A stretch of DNA of 40,586 bases, from assembly GCA_000181795.3 (NCBI GenBank), contig CM012953.1, positions 7,675,024-7,715,609 of the forward strand, given 5' to 3'. A program made the position numbers and the translations under genes. Below the pieces are notes generated by a model. The model was given only the letters and a program-made list of their open reading frames with translations. It searched no databases and was not told the origin of the DNA. Source of the stretch: Trichinella spiralis. Taxonomy: Eukaryota > Nematoda > Enoplea > Trichinellida > Trichinellidae. Below, one piece after another: positions 20,417 through 39,874 of this stretch (the stretch's first letter is position 1; every line of letters starts with the position of its first letter).

Positions 20417-23400
20417 ATGACTTCCAAAGTAAAAAAGCGTGATGCTTTGAATTCATATAGAAAGGAACTCTCGCAGGGGGCATCTTCTAAAAATGGAAAT
20501 AAAGCTTACATTTTGAAATCATTGTTGGTTGTTATTCTTGGTAATCTGTTATTATTATTTTGAATTTGTCGAGTTTGATTTATTAATCCAATTAAAATGT
20601 GATAAGTTTTGCAAAATATATTTAACTGCTTTACCTTTTTGCATATATCTATTAGTTGAATAGAAGAACAAGTAATATGAATATTGTAAACTTTTTGCTT
20701 GGCATTAATATAATATTTTATAAAATAAATAAATACTTTATATGTTTATTATGTATTTGTTATTTTATTTTAGCAGTTTTATGTGGCGCAATTCACGGGT
20801 GAGATTTGATTTTAATTGTTTCAATTGGACAAAGTTTTAATATTGATAAAGTTTTAGAAAACATGCAGCTGAAATGTTTGAAAGAAGTACTCATTTTTCG
20901 CATTTGGCCGATTTTGAACGAGAAATGCTATTTCGAACTGAAATGGTAATTTCAATAATTGAAGTGCAATTTTCGTGATGAGAAAATTTTAATTGATTTT
21001 TAGGGATTTTATTATTCATTTTACAAATATCTTGTCAATGCAAAATCATTCAAAGAAGGCTTGATTGCTTTGACACGTGATAATCAAACTGAATATGGAA
21101 GAGAAATAAATGCATTGAAAAGATTTAATTTATATCCAGAGGTTATCTATCTTCTTTCTTAGGATACAATTTATTGGTAAATATTTTTTTTAATATTTAC
21201 AGATTATTATATCCGCCATGTATAGAGTATTCAAGTCGATTACAAAATATTGGAAAATTCCTACTCAAATCTGTTGGCAAGTGAAAAGAGATGTTCACCT
21301 TTCACCTGTAACCAGCTGTGAAGGTATATAATTCATTATACTTTAGAAATGATGTATTTATTTTAATTTAACTTTAATTTCAAAATTTTAATAAATTGAA
21401 AAATTATAATGCAGTTTTCTTTCAGTTTTAGCTTTATTTATTTGATTAATTATGGATGAATTTAAATTTAATTTTACATATATATATATTTTCATAATTT
21501 ATTTACAGGTATAGGAAATCAAATGTTCTTTTACATTTATATGGTCTATTTTTTGGCTGGACTAGTTGGTTCTCTTCTTTTTCTTTATGGTTTTCTGCTC
21601 AGGTGAGATGAATATATTTCACTTGAGAGAATTGTGTAACTGTAGTTAGTTGTTTTTTTTTCTTTTAAATATCAGTATTGTTTGAATGCGATATTCATTA
21701 TAATTTTCTATAAAATAATGAAGCACTTTTGCATGTACTTTTTATTCATATATGAATTGTGATTGAATACTTTATAGTGATTCTATTTTCGGTGGCCTGT
21801 TTACGGTGTTGTGCTTTTTTTATAACCATTCAGAGGTAAGTATATTTGTGCAATATTTATGATGCATTTCAAATGTTTTTTAATGTAACAACTGATATAG
21901 AGCATTATCAATTTAGGCTACTAGAGTGCAGTGGACTCCACCGTTGAGAGAATCATTTGGTTATCCGGCATTTTTGTGCATTACATTATTAATTTCGAAA
22001 GATTTAAAGTCCATTTTTGTTTTTTTAATAATTCATCATACATTTATTCTTCTAGTCAGTTTCGTTTGTAGATACAAATCCAGGTTGCATAATTATATTC
22101 TGATTTCATTGAGTTCAGTAATGTTTATGCTTGTATGGCAGGTGAGGATGAGAAAAAATTTGTCTTTTGTTTGTATTAATTTTTTTCTTTTGCATATTCC
22201 ATTACAGTTTGCTTCTATCGCGTTAGCTACGGTGGTTGGCAGTCTTGTGACACTGAATATGCTCGGCTTGATTTCCAATATCCATCTGAAACAGTTTTTT
22301 AAAACTTTTTTTGTACATATTTTACAACAATTTCCAAAAAAAAGATATTTTGTATTGTCATTTTTTTTTGAAATTTAGGTGAGCATTTTGATAGCCTGTT
22401 TTATGCTATTCAAGAATGAAATGTTGCTATCTTCGCTTTTTTTTGCAAGTTTGATTGCCGTAAAAGTGAGAAGAAATGTTTGCATTATTACTTTTCTTTG
22501 ATATTTTAATGTTTGCTGTTTTCAGATTATGCTTTATGTTGAACAGTTACTTCTCAAAGGTTGCTTTTTCAAATTGGCAAATTTTTCGAAACCGTTCACA
22601 TTTGCATTTGGTGTTGTTTGTGTGAAATTTTTCATTGGCAAACTTTTACGAACAGAAGACGATGTAGGTGTACAAATTATCCCACTACAATAATCTTGTT
22701 AATGCGTATGTTTTCAAGGCGCATATTTTTGATCTTCTGCGAGCGAAGATATTCGGTTTGCACACTTTTGATACGTTGTTGTACACATGTGCGGCAGAGT
22801 TTGACTTTTTGCCATTTGAAGTTAGTGGATGATTCATTCATTGCTTTTTGTTTTTTTTTGAAAATTATTATTAATTTTTTCCTTGAATTTTTCAGTACTT
22901 TAAGAAAACTTCAGCAACGTTGCTTTTACCAATGGCATTCGTGATTTGCATATCTGGTGTATACATTTTGGTAAAAGAAAAATAATTCTACAATAGATAA
23001 ATAATGAAAAATTGATTGTCAAGTTTGAAAAAACAATATTTTTTGTAGTTTTTCAAACAACTTTTGAAAGAGAACAAAACTTCGAAACCGATTAGCAGTA
23101 GCACAGCTATGGTTTGTTACAGGCGATGGGGTTGTAATTTTTATTCATTCATTTTTGTTTGAAAGTTTTACTTCAGATTATTTTTAACATGATTCAACTG
23201 GCTTGCTTTGCTTTAATGGCCGGCATGATTATGCGCTTGAAGTTGTTTCTAACTCCCCAGATGTGCATCATTGTTTCGCTGTTGTTCAGTGAAAAGGTAA
23301 AAAATCTGTAACCAATTAACGTTGGATTAAAAGACGAATGTATTATTTCTGATTTTTTTTTCTTTGACATATTTCAGTTTTTGTGCGATATTGTTGGATT

Positions 23401-24129
23401 TCAAGTAAAGAAAAGATGGTTCTTTGCTGCGTGCATTGCTTTGCTGTCGTGCATGTCCGTGGCGGGTATTCGCAATATCAACGAAGAACGGAATATTATT
23501 GGTGAATTTGAAAATGCTGATATGGAAAATTTGTTCGATTGGATCAACACCAGAACATTACCAAGTGAGATTTTAATTGTTGTTTTTTTTGTTTATTCAT
23601 GTAAAATGAGGGGATTTTTTTTGCAGATGCTGTATTCGCTTGCTCTATCCCTTTGTCAGCCAATTTGAAATTGACCACAGAACGACCAATTGTTATTCAT
23701 CCGCATTACGAAGATGCAGAATTGAGGTATCACTCTGTTTCATTGTTGTTGTAGATGCAATTTTTGGGTTCTTTGTTTTCAAGGAAACGAACAAAGCAAG
23801 TGTACGAGATGTACAGTCGCCGATCTCCGGAAAAATTCATAAAAGCCTTACAGAAGTTGCATGTGAATTATTTAATTATCGAAAATTGGGTCTGTTTGAA
23901 AGATTCAAAGTAGGAGAACGAGAATATTTCCCCCCCAAAAAGTGAATTAATATTAAACTGTTTTTCACCAAACAGGGACAACTGTAGTCAGACAGATATT
24001 TGGGATTATGTGGACGCGAAAAGTAGGGGACAATCGGAATCCATATGTCGCCGGCTTCTTGCGGATGATCAGAAATTTTTGCCTGTTGTTTATTCTCATG
24101 GTGGTTATTTTGTTTTCAAAGTGCAATAA
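20417..24129 (+). CDS. dpy-19: DPY-19 family protein C-mannosyltransferase
   Basis: A polytopic ER membrane enzyme. The family transfers mannose from dolichol-phosphate-mannose to tryptophans in WxxW motifs of thrombospondin-type repeats, for example in UNC-5 and MIG-21 in C. elegans. Exons: 20417-20540, 20774-20798, 20858-20945, 21004-21141, 21203-21323, 21509-21602, 21778-21835, 21917-22008, 22072-22141, 22208-22312, 22379-22465, 22526-22663, 22719-22820, 22896-22970, 23049-23111, 23177-23296, 23378-23564, 23627-23726, 23784-23909, 23976-24129. The sum is 2067 nt, 688 aa, close to the family length. Family motifs seen: HFSHLADFEREMLFRTEMG (62-80, acidic first lumenal loop thought to hold the catalytic Glu), NLYPE, VTSCEG, RVQWTPPLRESFGYP, TLLYTCAAEFDF, MRLKLFLTPQMC, NIIGEF, and RPIVIHPHYEDAELR near the C-terminus. 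Many hydrophobic segments are present. Exon 4 uses a weak donor (GTTATC), and the 22009-22071 intron is unusual (see findings). No truncation is seen. Confidence 0.95.
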
Positions 24130-24267
24130 GCAATTAAATTGTTTGAAATTTAATCAATAATTTCAAACATAACAATCAACTAACTACTTTGTGTATTATT
24201 TTTATCATTCATTCATTCATTTTACGTACGTACAACAGATAGATATAACAGATATTTTTGTGCATAC

Positions 24268-24273
24268 AATAAA
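24268..24273 (+). terminator. Candidate poly(A) signal of dpy-19
   Basis: AATAAA on the plus strand about 140 nt after the dpy-19 stop. It is the first perfect signal I see on that strand. Confidence 0.5.
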
Positions 24274-24290
24274 CTGTATTTTTTTAAAAA

Positions 24291-24296
24291 TTTATT
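24291..24296 (-). terminator. Candidate poly(A) signal of the ADAM gene
   Basis: AATAAA on the minus strand, about 690 nt after the ADAM stop and the first perfect one I see. It lies about 20 bp from the plus-strand signal of dpy-19, so the two transcripts would end almost on top of each other. Confidence 0.4.
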
Positions 24297-24989
24297 GCAC
24301 ATTATAAAGTAAACAAAATAAGAATGAAAAACAACAATCAATTCATTCAAATAAACAGACATACAACAACTTGCAAATAATATGATAACAACAGCATACT
24401 GGATGAAAAATAAACGGTAAATATTATAAGAGAGAAACAAAAAAAGAAGATAAAAATAGCAGTAATAAAAAGATGAATAAAAAAATATGTGCAGGCAGGT
24501 TATGTAAAACAGCATAAATCGGCAAAGTTGGTCTTTGGCATTGTAGAAGAAATAAGTATTTTTCATATACGAAACATGGCAAACAGAAAACTGAACACGA
24601 GTTTCACAGAATGTCTTGTCATGAATTAGATGAAAATAAAAACAGAACAGAAAACAACAACTGCAGAGAAAAGTGAATGCTTTAAAGCCAATGGAAGAAG
24701 AAAATTAGTCGACGTAATGTATAATAATGTCAGCCGGATAATAAATGATGTGTGAATGAGCATCAGAGAGGCAGCAAACGGCATGGGCGTTGTCGCCAGT
24801 GATGCCGGCAGTGATGGCCATCCACAGCCGGACGATTCGACTGACTGATGTCGAAATTTTAGTTGCTTCTATGCAAATGGAGGAAGGGAGGGAAAAGTAA
24901 ATATGCAAAACAACAGTCGGCAAAGTTTGCGGTCGCAACCGCAGCATTTTTTTTTGGTTTCTCAGCTGGTCAGCTTCATCCTCTCGAGC

Positions 24990-33294
<8,305 letters not shown>

Positions 33295-33420
33295 CGAAAA
33301 CGTGCTTGAATAAAAAAAGCTGGGCGGCCAAGAGCCAGGACACTCACGGCACAGACGGCAAAGGGCGAAATTATTTCCGCTAGCGCTTCACATCTACTGG
33401 AGATGTGTCTCCTACAATAT
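33295..33420 (-). promoter_or_regulatory. Probable promoter and 5' leader of the ADAM gene
   Basis: The 125 bp directly upstream of the signal-peptide ATG are GC-richer than the flanking DNA and change abruptly to AT-rich sequence beyond about 33420. I see no clear TATA box. The call rests on position and composition only. Confidence 0.35.
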
Positions 33421-33745
33421 GTTAGTAAAGTCGAATTCAATAAAACAAAACTGGTCATTATTTCAACACAATGAGAGAAAAATTCAAAAAAAACTAGCAA
33501 TCCAGCTACTTGATGAAGAACGGAAAGCGAAATTGCAGTTTTATGCTTTCCATTCGCTCACGGATAAAGATAATATAACAAATGGTGATCAACACCATCA
33601 ATTTAAATCGAGAAAAAAGTTCCAATCAACACTAATGACACATTCTGTTGGAGTGTTCGAAAGACGCGATACGTTAAATACTTCAGGTGGAGATGAGCAC
33701 AGAAAAGATGACTGTCAAAGAAATACAAAAAAAATTTGCTCATGA
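33419..33745 (+). other. Doubtful 108-codon open frame
   Basis: An ATG-to-TGA frame that is divergent from the ADAM gene and starts 125 bp from its ATG. The product is basic and rich in Lys, Gln, Asn and His, as expected of chance frames in A-rich DNA, with no recognisable domain, signal peptide or membrane span. It could be a small gene sharing the ADAM promoter; I think chance is somewhat more likely. Confidence 0.2.
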
Positions 33746-35621
33746 AAAATTTACAATTTTAATATATATGTAATGAGGACCTTACTATTCCACAAATACA
33801 CAGTGATGAATCATTTAAAGACGCGCGAACATAGCAAGCTGATTCGATTGGCCATGCTGAATCAACTCCAATTGGTTTTACTGTAGCAATTTTGAAACGC
33901 AGGTTGTAATTGACATAATTTCAAATGTGAGCACACCAAAGCAAGCAAAGCGGATGCCAAATTGTTACACTCCAAACATCAACATTATTTTTGATACATT
34001 AAATTAATATAACCAATAATAACATTAACAACTGATATATCAGTAGTTTAAGAAATTTTTTTACAATTGCAAATTATGCAACATTATATGTATTTTTACG
34101 TTTGATAGGAAGTCATTTTTTTATAGAGATAACTTGTATCAATGCGATGTTACAACTTATGCTTCAAAACAATGATTTTAAATGAGATTATGAACAAAAT
34201 AAAAACAGCATTACGTTAAAATGAATAAATAATTTGTTTAATATTTATATGACTATTCTAAAGTATTTCATTTTTATTTCAGTTTTAATGAAACTGAAAT
34301 AGAGTAAATGTGAAACTTTTCAACTGCCAACTGGATGACTAAATTTATCTTTGCTAAATTAAAATATTTATCCGAAGCAGTTGTTATCCAAATGAACTGA
34401 TAAAAAACAGCTGAAAATGATTACCAACTGTTCGACTAGCAAGCACATCTTTTTGACATATTTTAATTAAGTATCTTGCTTCTATAAACCCATTCATAAT
34501 TGTATTTCATTTCAGTGATTTATATTTATAACATATTCGTAATTTCATTATGTAAGCTTTTAATATTAGAATTTTCAAAAATATATCAAGCCTAAAATCA
34601 CATTACAGCACTTTGAAAAAATAGGCATTAAATATATATTTCTATGATATTTCAATTTTTTAGTATTGTCATCAAGAAGTGCAACAGTTGTCACAAATTC
34701 CATTGCAAACAATTAAATCATATCAAATTGCAATTACTTTTCTGTTTAATTTATTCAGCTGCTCATTGCACTATTACATTTATTTGAATCTGCTTATTTA
34801 GATAGACATATTTGACAAGATTACTTTATATAAGCAAAATATCTGAAAACTGGCTGATTCAATTTACACATAAAATTGTGATGTATATTTATAAAATAAT
34901 ATTGCATTTTATTTTATAAAAGTTTGTTTTATTAAAGTACAGTATGTAACGTTAAGTAATACATTAACGCTAACATTTGAAATCATTTTTAATGAATTAA
35001 TCAGAAAAAACAAGGAATATACAAAGAACTTGAATTATTAATTATTAATTGCTTTATTTAAATTAACGCAAATCATTGTTTTAATTATAAATGAAAAAGC
35101 ATTTATTGAAAATGTTTGATGATGAAATTTTGAAGTTAACTTGAAAGCTAAATTTCATCCTGTAAAATTACTCCAACTGTAAAACAGAGGGAAGATTATT
35201 TTTTATCATAATATTACAGATTTTGTTATTTTTATTTAAAAAAGTTGTATAGAGAATTCAGTTTTATAATAATTTAATTTATTTTCATATTTGAATTTTT
35301 AAATGCATTGTTTTAAAAGAACTTTATTAACTTAAAATAATTTGTGAAAGCAATATCTTATTTATGCACCAGATATTTTAATTTTGATATTTAGTTTTAC
35401 TGATAAGCAGTTGTTTAAGGAAGGTTTAGTTTTTTTTCTGTTTTTAAGATTTATATGAATGCAGAATTCATTGCGGTGATTTCCTTTTCTTCTGCATACT
35501 CACTGCATTTAATGAAGAAAATATCGAGTGAAAAGTAACATGTCAGTTTATATTATATCAAGTTATAAATTATTTGTTTTTTGAATAAGACTTTAAGTCT
35601 ATGAATATTATTATATATTTG

Positions 35622-35628
35622 TTTTTAG
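35622..35628 (+). promoter_or_regulatory. Splice acceptor upstream of the RING gene
   Basis: TTTTTAG preceded by T-rich sequence, 78 nt upstream of the RING start codon. It fits a leader intron or a trans-splice site. Confidence 0.4.
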
Positions 35629-35706
35629 CATTGTTTCAAATTACCAAAATACGGAGATTAGCTTCAGTGGAGACTGTTGCAGTTTATTACTGGTTGCTAC
35701 ATTAAA

Positions 35707-36012
35707 ATGCCACCAAAGAAGGTAAAAAAAACCGATGAAGTTTCAAGTGATGCCCAAACTAGTGAAAGTTCAGATAAAATTATTTCCGGTGAAATTTATA
35801 CGTGTACTGTTTGCATGACTTCATTGCGAGAGCAAGTCCAAGCAAGGAAACCTATGGTCACCACTTATTGTGGGCACGTGTTTTGTAAGCAATGCATTGA
35901 ACGAACTCTTAAGAATGAAATACGCAATTGCCCTGTTTGTCGGGCTAATATTGCTCCAAATAAATATATTTTTATGAAGTACAAGCGTAAAAAAGTTCCA
36001 ATGGAGGAGTAA
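35707..36012 (+). CDS. Small C3HC4 RING finger protein, RNF4-like
   Basis: Probable E3 ubiquitin ligase of 101 aa in a single exon. The start is the ATG at 35707 (MPPKKVKK); the frame is open further upstream but has no other ATG. The first 30 residues are Lys- and Ser-rich and look disordered. The RING has all eight ligands: Cys33, Cys36, Cys55, His57, Cys60, Cys63, Cys75 and Cys78, within YCGHVFCKQCIERTLKN and NCPVCRANI. The spacing and the C-terminal tail after the last cysteine pair resemble the RING of RNF4, a SUMO-targeted ligase. I see no convincing SUMO-interaction motif in the short N-terminus, so the SUMO link is only an inference from RING similarity. The gene lies 1 kb upstream of cox-5A on the same strand, too far apart for a typical nematode operon. 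Confidence 0.88.
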   Translation: MPPKKVKKTDEVSSDAQTSESSDKIISGEIYTCTVCMTSLREQVQARKPMVTTYCGHVFCKQCIERTLKNEIRNCPVCRANIAPNKYIFMKYKRKKVPMEE

Positions 36013-37019
36013 ATATTTTTTTCGGTGATATTTTCTTTAGTGCTGTTTTTAGAAATAAAATTGATTTTCCATTGAGTTCTTGCTACTCAATTTCACGAAG
36101 ATTTTATCATTGATAAAAAAAATTTGCATCTTTTTCTTGCATTAGTATGTTATTAATGTTTAAGTTAATTAATTGTGTGTCGAATTTTTCAACAGTTTTC
36201 AACATATAATTGTAATTAATTAGCAACCTATTTTTGAAAATTGAGTACAATGTCATGTACAAAATTTAAAATAATTTTGCTGTTTTTACGTGAAAATCAG
36301 CAACGGCTCTTCAACGCATGTGCTATAGTTACCAGGTTCTGGGGAACACATGATAACAAATTGCTCTGAACTGCTTAAACAATATCGATGTAACATAAAT
36401 ATTGTACAGCAGTAAATGCAACTGTACATTGTATAGTGTTATTAGAATTGTTATAATATAAAAAGTGAAACATTTTTTAATTCGATGATTTAAATGCTTT
36501 CTTAAATTAAAAAATGTGCAATAACTATTGAAACATAAACAAAAAGAACACAAAAAAACGCCTTTTAAACTAAAAATACAATTCCGTTCGTTCCTCTTAA
36601 TACTAACTTTTTTGGTATACGGTAAGTTTTTTCAATCTACAGTCTTCTTTAATCCTACAAAATAGATGAAACATTAATAAAGAAAAAATATTTAAATCGA
36701 GTTCTGTTTTAGTAAATAAAAAGCATTTCATTCGTTTGCTGTCTATCAATATTTGCCAAAAAATTATCTGATTATTTTGTTTTTGATGAATTTTTAAAAT
36801 AAAAATTTTTTTTTAAAATAAAATTAACAAATAAAATTAATGGTTATAATAATTTTAAAAAATGAAGGTTGTTTTTAGGATGTTGTGTAATTTGTACTTG
36901 AGTATTATTTATTATCCCATGTCTTTATATATAGTTTTTATGAGTGCATTGATTCTTATTGAAATTTTACAGCATATTTTTGTTGTTTTGTAATTTTTGT
37001 CATTTTTTAAGGTATAGTC
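36013..37019. other. Intergenic region between the RING and cox-5A genes
   Basis: About 1 kb of AT-rich DNA with the RING poly(A) signal near its start and presumably the cox-5A promoter. The open frames present are AT-driven and not credible. Nothing else is seen. Confidence 0.6.
36054..36059 (+). terminator. Poly(A) signal of the RING gene
   Basis: AATAAA 42 nt after the RING stop codon, a typical distance. Confidence 0.65.
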
Positions 37020-38797
37020 ATGTTCCGTCTACCAGTCACAGATTGCATTAAGCAAATTTCTAGCGTTTTGTCACGTACGCAACTTTTGTCATCCTGGCGT
37101 AAATTCTCTAGCCATACTGCTGAAGAAACACCTGAACAGTTTGATAAAAGATTTATCGATTTTTTCAATCAACCAGATATCGATGGATGGCTTGTTCGCA
37201 AAGGTATGTTTCACTTTTTTAAGCATTGATCTGCTTTTTTGATCTGCAATCTAATGTTTTTGTTATTGGAGAGAAATTTAGGCAAAACGAGTCCGATTTA
37301 ATCCTATTAACGATAAAAATCTTATATTATGTTTTATCTGTTTAACTGATATGTGTATTATTTTTTTCCTACGTAAAAACGTTTACTAGTTTTCAGTTTT
37401 ATTTGTTGTATTTAGTAAAATGACAACTGTTTTTTGTTTTAAAACTACATTTTTTCTATAGCATCTGTGATCAATTTTAGTGAAAGTTAGCAGTAAAGTT
37501 GAACTTTAATTAATACTAAAGAAATTTGGTTTGAATTTAAGCACTTTTTAAATTTTTATGAAGATTTCTACTCAAATATGTAACATTTGTAAAATATTAG
37601 AATTAAGTAATTTTATTCGTAAAATATTTTTTTGTTTGTTTAACGATAAAATGATAGTGATATTATTTTACAGTGGCCGTTGGCAATTTGTAAATTTATG
37701 GTTTTATGATAAGTTGATTATTAATTTTAATATGTTAATGAAAGTGCATTCACGTCGGTCAAGGTTGGTGATATGAAATTATTGCAAAAGCTATTTTCAA
37801 ATGTCGCTTTATTTAGGACTGTATGAGCTTCACTGCCATGATATTGTGCCAGAGCCTACCGTAGCAGCAGCAGCGCTTCGTGCTTGTCGTCGTGTGAATG
37901 ATTATGCCTTAGCTGTGAGGTTTTTGGAAGCGATAAAATTGAAATGCGGTCGGCATGCTTCCAAAATATACCCGTACATTATACAGGAGGTAAGAATTCG
38001 CATTGAGAAGAACATATGCTAATGCAATATTTGACAGATGGAATATATAAAACAGCGGTTAATACTGACAGATGTGTTTTTATGAATAATTTTGATGATG
38101 ATGATTAAATTAAGTGATTTTATTATTAAAATTTGATGTTAATTTCTTTTTGATTTTGATGAAAATTGCATGTTTTGTAATTAAAGTGTTTTGCTGATTT
38201 TGAAGTAAGATTTAGAAATAAATGATTACCTTGTGAAATTCAGTTGATTTCAGTAATTATTTCTGTTAATTATAAAGTAGTTCGTTGTAATACGTTTTAG
38301 AACTATGCTTTAATATTATTCAAGTTATTAGATAATGTTTGATGATGCAGATAGATTTTATGCAGTTTGAAATTGTTGTATTCTGTATAAAAAAAATTTT
38401 CTTTTTCTTAAAGTATGACAAATTTTAATGAATGTTGACAAATGAAATAATATTTTTGCGTAATTTGGAAGATTATTAAAAAATGTCAAAAACATACATG
38501 CATAACTGCAGATAGTTTATTTTGTGTTATTACTTTGTGATCAATAGATCGTATAAATTATGTTTTCTAACCGTTTTCTTTGCATTTTTCATTAAGTTGT
38601 TGATACGTATATTTTTTATTTACAATTTGATTTTTCAGCTTCGACCAGTTTTGAACGAACTTGGCATTTCTACTCCGGAAGAAATGCAATTTGACAAGCC
38701 GCAGTTGTTTAAGCCTTCACCAGACTGGTGGCCGGAAGAGTATTATGAAATATACAAGTTTCCCAAACACAGCACGTATCCAATGAAATATGTTTGA
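37020..38797 (+). CDS. cox-5A: Cytochrome c oxidase subunit 5A, mitochondrial
   Basis: Nuclear-encoded structural subunit of respiratory complex IV in the inner mitochondrial membrane, facing the matrix. Three exons, 37020-37203, 37817-37989 and 38639-38797, sum to 516 nt and give 171 aa. The N-terminus (MFRLPVTDCIKQIS and on to about residue 35) is rich in Ser and basic residues with few acids, fitting a mitochondrial presequence. The mature part shows the family pattern: FDKRFIDFFNQPDIDGWLVR, HDIVPEPTVAAAALRACRR, YPYIIQELRPVLNELGIS and TPEE. The C-terminus extends beyond the mammalian end with an aromatic and Pro-rich tail (PDWWPEEYYEIYKFP). Likely poly(A) signals are ATTAAA at 38797 or 38863. 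The start is the first in-frame ATG and gives the presequence. Confidence 0.95.
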
Positions 38798-38911
38798 TTA
38801 AATATTTATCAGTTTATTTTTCGAAAACAGTATGGGTTTAGTATAAAGAACGCAAGGAATGTATTAAATATTTTGATGAATTTTGAATTTTGGTGATTTT
38901 GAATAAGCAAA

Positions 38912-38932
38912 TTGTTGTTGTTGTTGTTGTTG
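38912..38932. repeat. (TTG)n microsatellite
   Basis: Seven TTG units in the 3' region between cox-5A and the BAR-like gene. Confidence 0.85.
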
Positions 38933-38982
38933 AATATTGAACAAAGAATAATTTTTTAAACACGGACATAACATATTATAAT

Positions 38983-38988
38983 TTTATT
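38983..38988 (-). terminator. Candidate poly(A) signal of the BAR-like gene
   Basis: AATAAA on the minus strand about 115 nt after the stop codon at 39105, the first perfect one on that strand. Confidence 0.5.
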
Positions 38989-39104
38989 TGAATGTTAACA
39001 ACAACCGATTAATACATTTATCATTTATCAGTTAAAACTGAAAAAACACTTAAGCATCACAGTAAATTAAAAAAAATTAAGTACAATGGATAATTATGAT
39101 TGAG

Positions 39105-39874
39105 TTACTGTTGTTTAAAAATTTTCAAGGCATTCTCGTGGAACTCTAGCCTGTATTTGATGAGCATCCGAAGTGCCTCCATCACTTCATTTTCATAGTT
39201 TGAAAAATTGTCCAGCAGTTCATAACTTTTTTGCAGTTCTTTGTGGTAAGTTTCCTTCACTTGCTTGAGCCGTCGTTCGACTTCTTTCATTTTGGCATCC
39301 GCTTTCACCAGTTTTCCGCCTTCAGTCGCTTGTTCGAATTTCAACTTCAGCGCTTCGTATTTGTCATTCTCCCTGTTGTAACTGCTGAACAGCACGTCGA
39401 CCTTTGTTTTGACGTTTTTGATCAGCGGCAGATGATCATCAAAATAGTTTTCCATTTTGACAATTCTACACAAAAGTGGGGGTGGAAGAAGAGGATGAAA
39501 AAGCAAGAAAAAATATGATAAATTGAAAAAGCTTACGCCTTGATGGAAACTTGCTTCAAATAATTCAGATTTTGCTCGGACAATTCGGCAAACATCTCGT
39601 GGGCTTTATCGACACTATTTTTTGCACCATCATGTTTCATTGTTGAGGACAGTTGTTTCAACGATTTCGAAAGTTTGAAAATTTCATCGTCTGTCAGCGA
39701 TGGTAGCATGTGCGGATTTTTACGATGCTTTTTTGAATTTTGCACAACACCTTTTACCAGTTCGATCATCTCTTTCAAATTGTCCGCAAACAATATCAAT
39801 TTGGAGTACTGATCGGAAAACTTTTCATCCCCTTGAGGTCCTTCAATTTTTTGTTTTATCCAATTCCGAGCCAT
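39105..39874 (-). CDS. Coiled-coil protein with probable BAR domain
   Basis: Two exons, 39874-39537 and 39465-39105, joined by a 71-bp GT-AG intron; 699 nt, 232 aa. The protein is almost wholly helical and highly charged, with no signal peptide or membrane span. The first part (residues 1-115) contains KFSDQYSKLILFADNLKEMI, and the second has LFSSYNRENDKYEALKLKFE, a long Lys/Glu coiled coil, then LIKYRLEFHENALKIFKQQ at the end. This layout and length fit a single BAR domain, a dimeric membrane-curving module. The central SSYNRENDKYEALK corresponds in place to the DYD segment of N-BAR proteins, and the end resembles the last BAR helix. No SH3, PH or other domain follows. BAR is inferred from pattern only; a generic coiled-coil protein is the alternative. 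The start is the first ATG of the frame and gives a plausible amphipathic N-terminus (MARNWIKQKI). Confidence 0.75.

Larger units (their letters stand above)
24130..24989. other. Convergent 3' region between dpy-19 and the ADAM gene
   Basis: 860 bp of AT-rich DNA between two facing stop codons. It holds the 3' untranslated regions of both genes and the two poly(A) signals listed below. The part next to the ADAM stop (about 24700-24980) is somewhat GC-richer, which fits a transcribed trailer. I see no other gene in it. Confidence 0.6.
33295..35706. other. Intergenic region between the ADAM and RING genes
   Basis: After the GC-richer ADAM leader, a plus-strand frame of 108 codons runs from the ATG at 33419 to 33745 (listed separately). 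From about 33750 to 35620 the sequence is very AT-rich with no coding signal. A TTTTTAG acceptor at 35628 precedes the RING gene. Confidence 0.55.
38798..39104. other. Convergent gap between cox-5A and the BAR-like gene
   Basis: About 300 bp of AT-rich DNA between two facing stop codons. It holds a GTT repeat at 38912-38932 and an AATAAA on the minus strand at 38983-38988, the probable poly(A) signal of the BAR-like gene. Confidence 0.6.

Noticed and set aside
22313-22378. Read-through frame after dpy-19 exon 10 (VHILQQFPKKRYF)
   Set aside because: It reaches a stop, and homology resumes exactly at the next exon if the 66 bp are removed as a GT-AG intron.
35677-35706. Ten-codon upstream extension of the RING protein
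   Set aside because: It begins at TTG, not ATG; the first ATG is at 35707.
39231-39518. 95-codon plus-strand frame
   Set aside because: It is antisense to the second exon of the BAR-like gene, which has phase, splice sites and a helical protein pattern on the minus strand.
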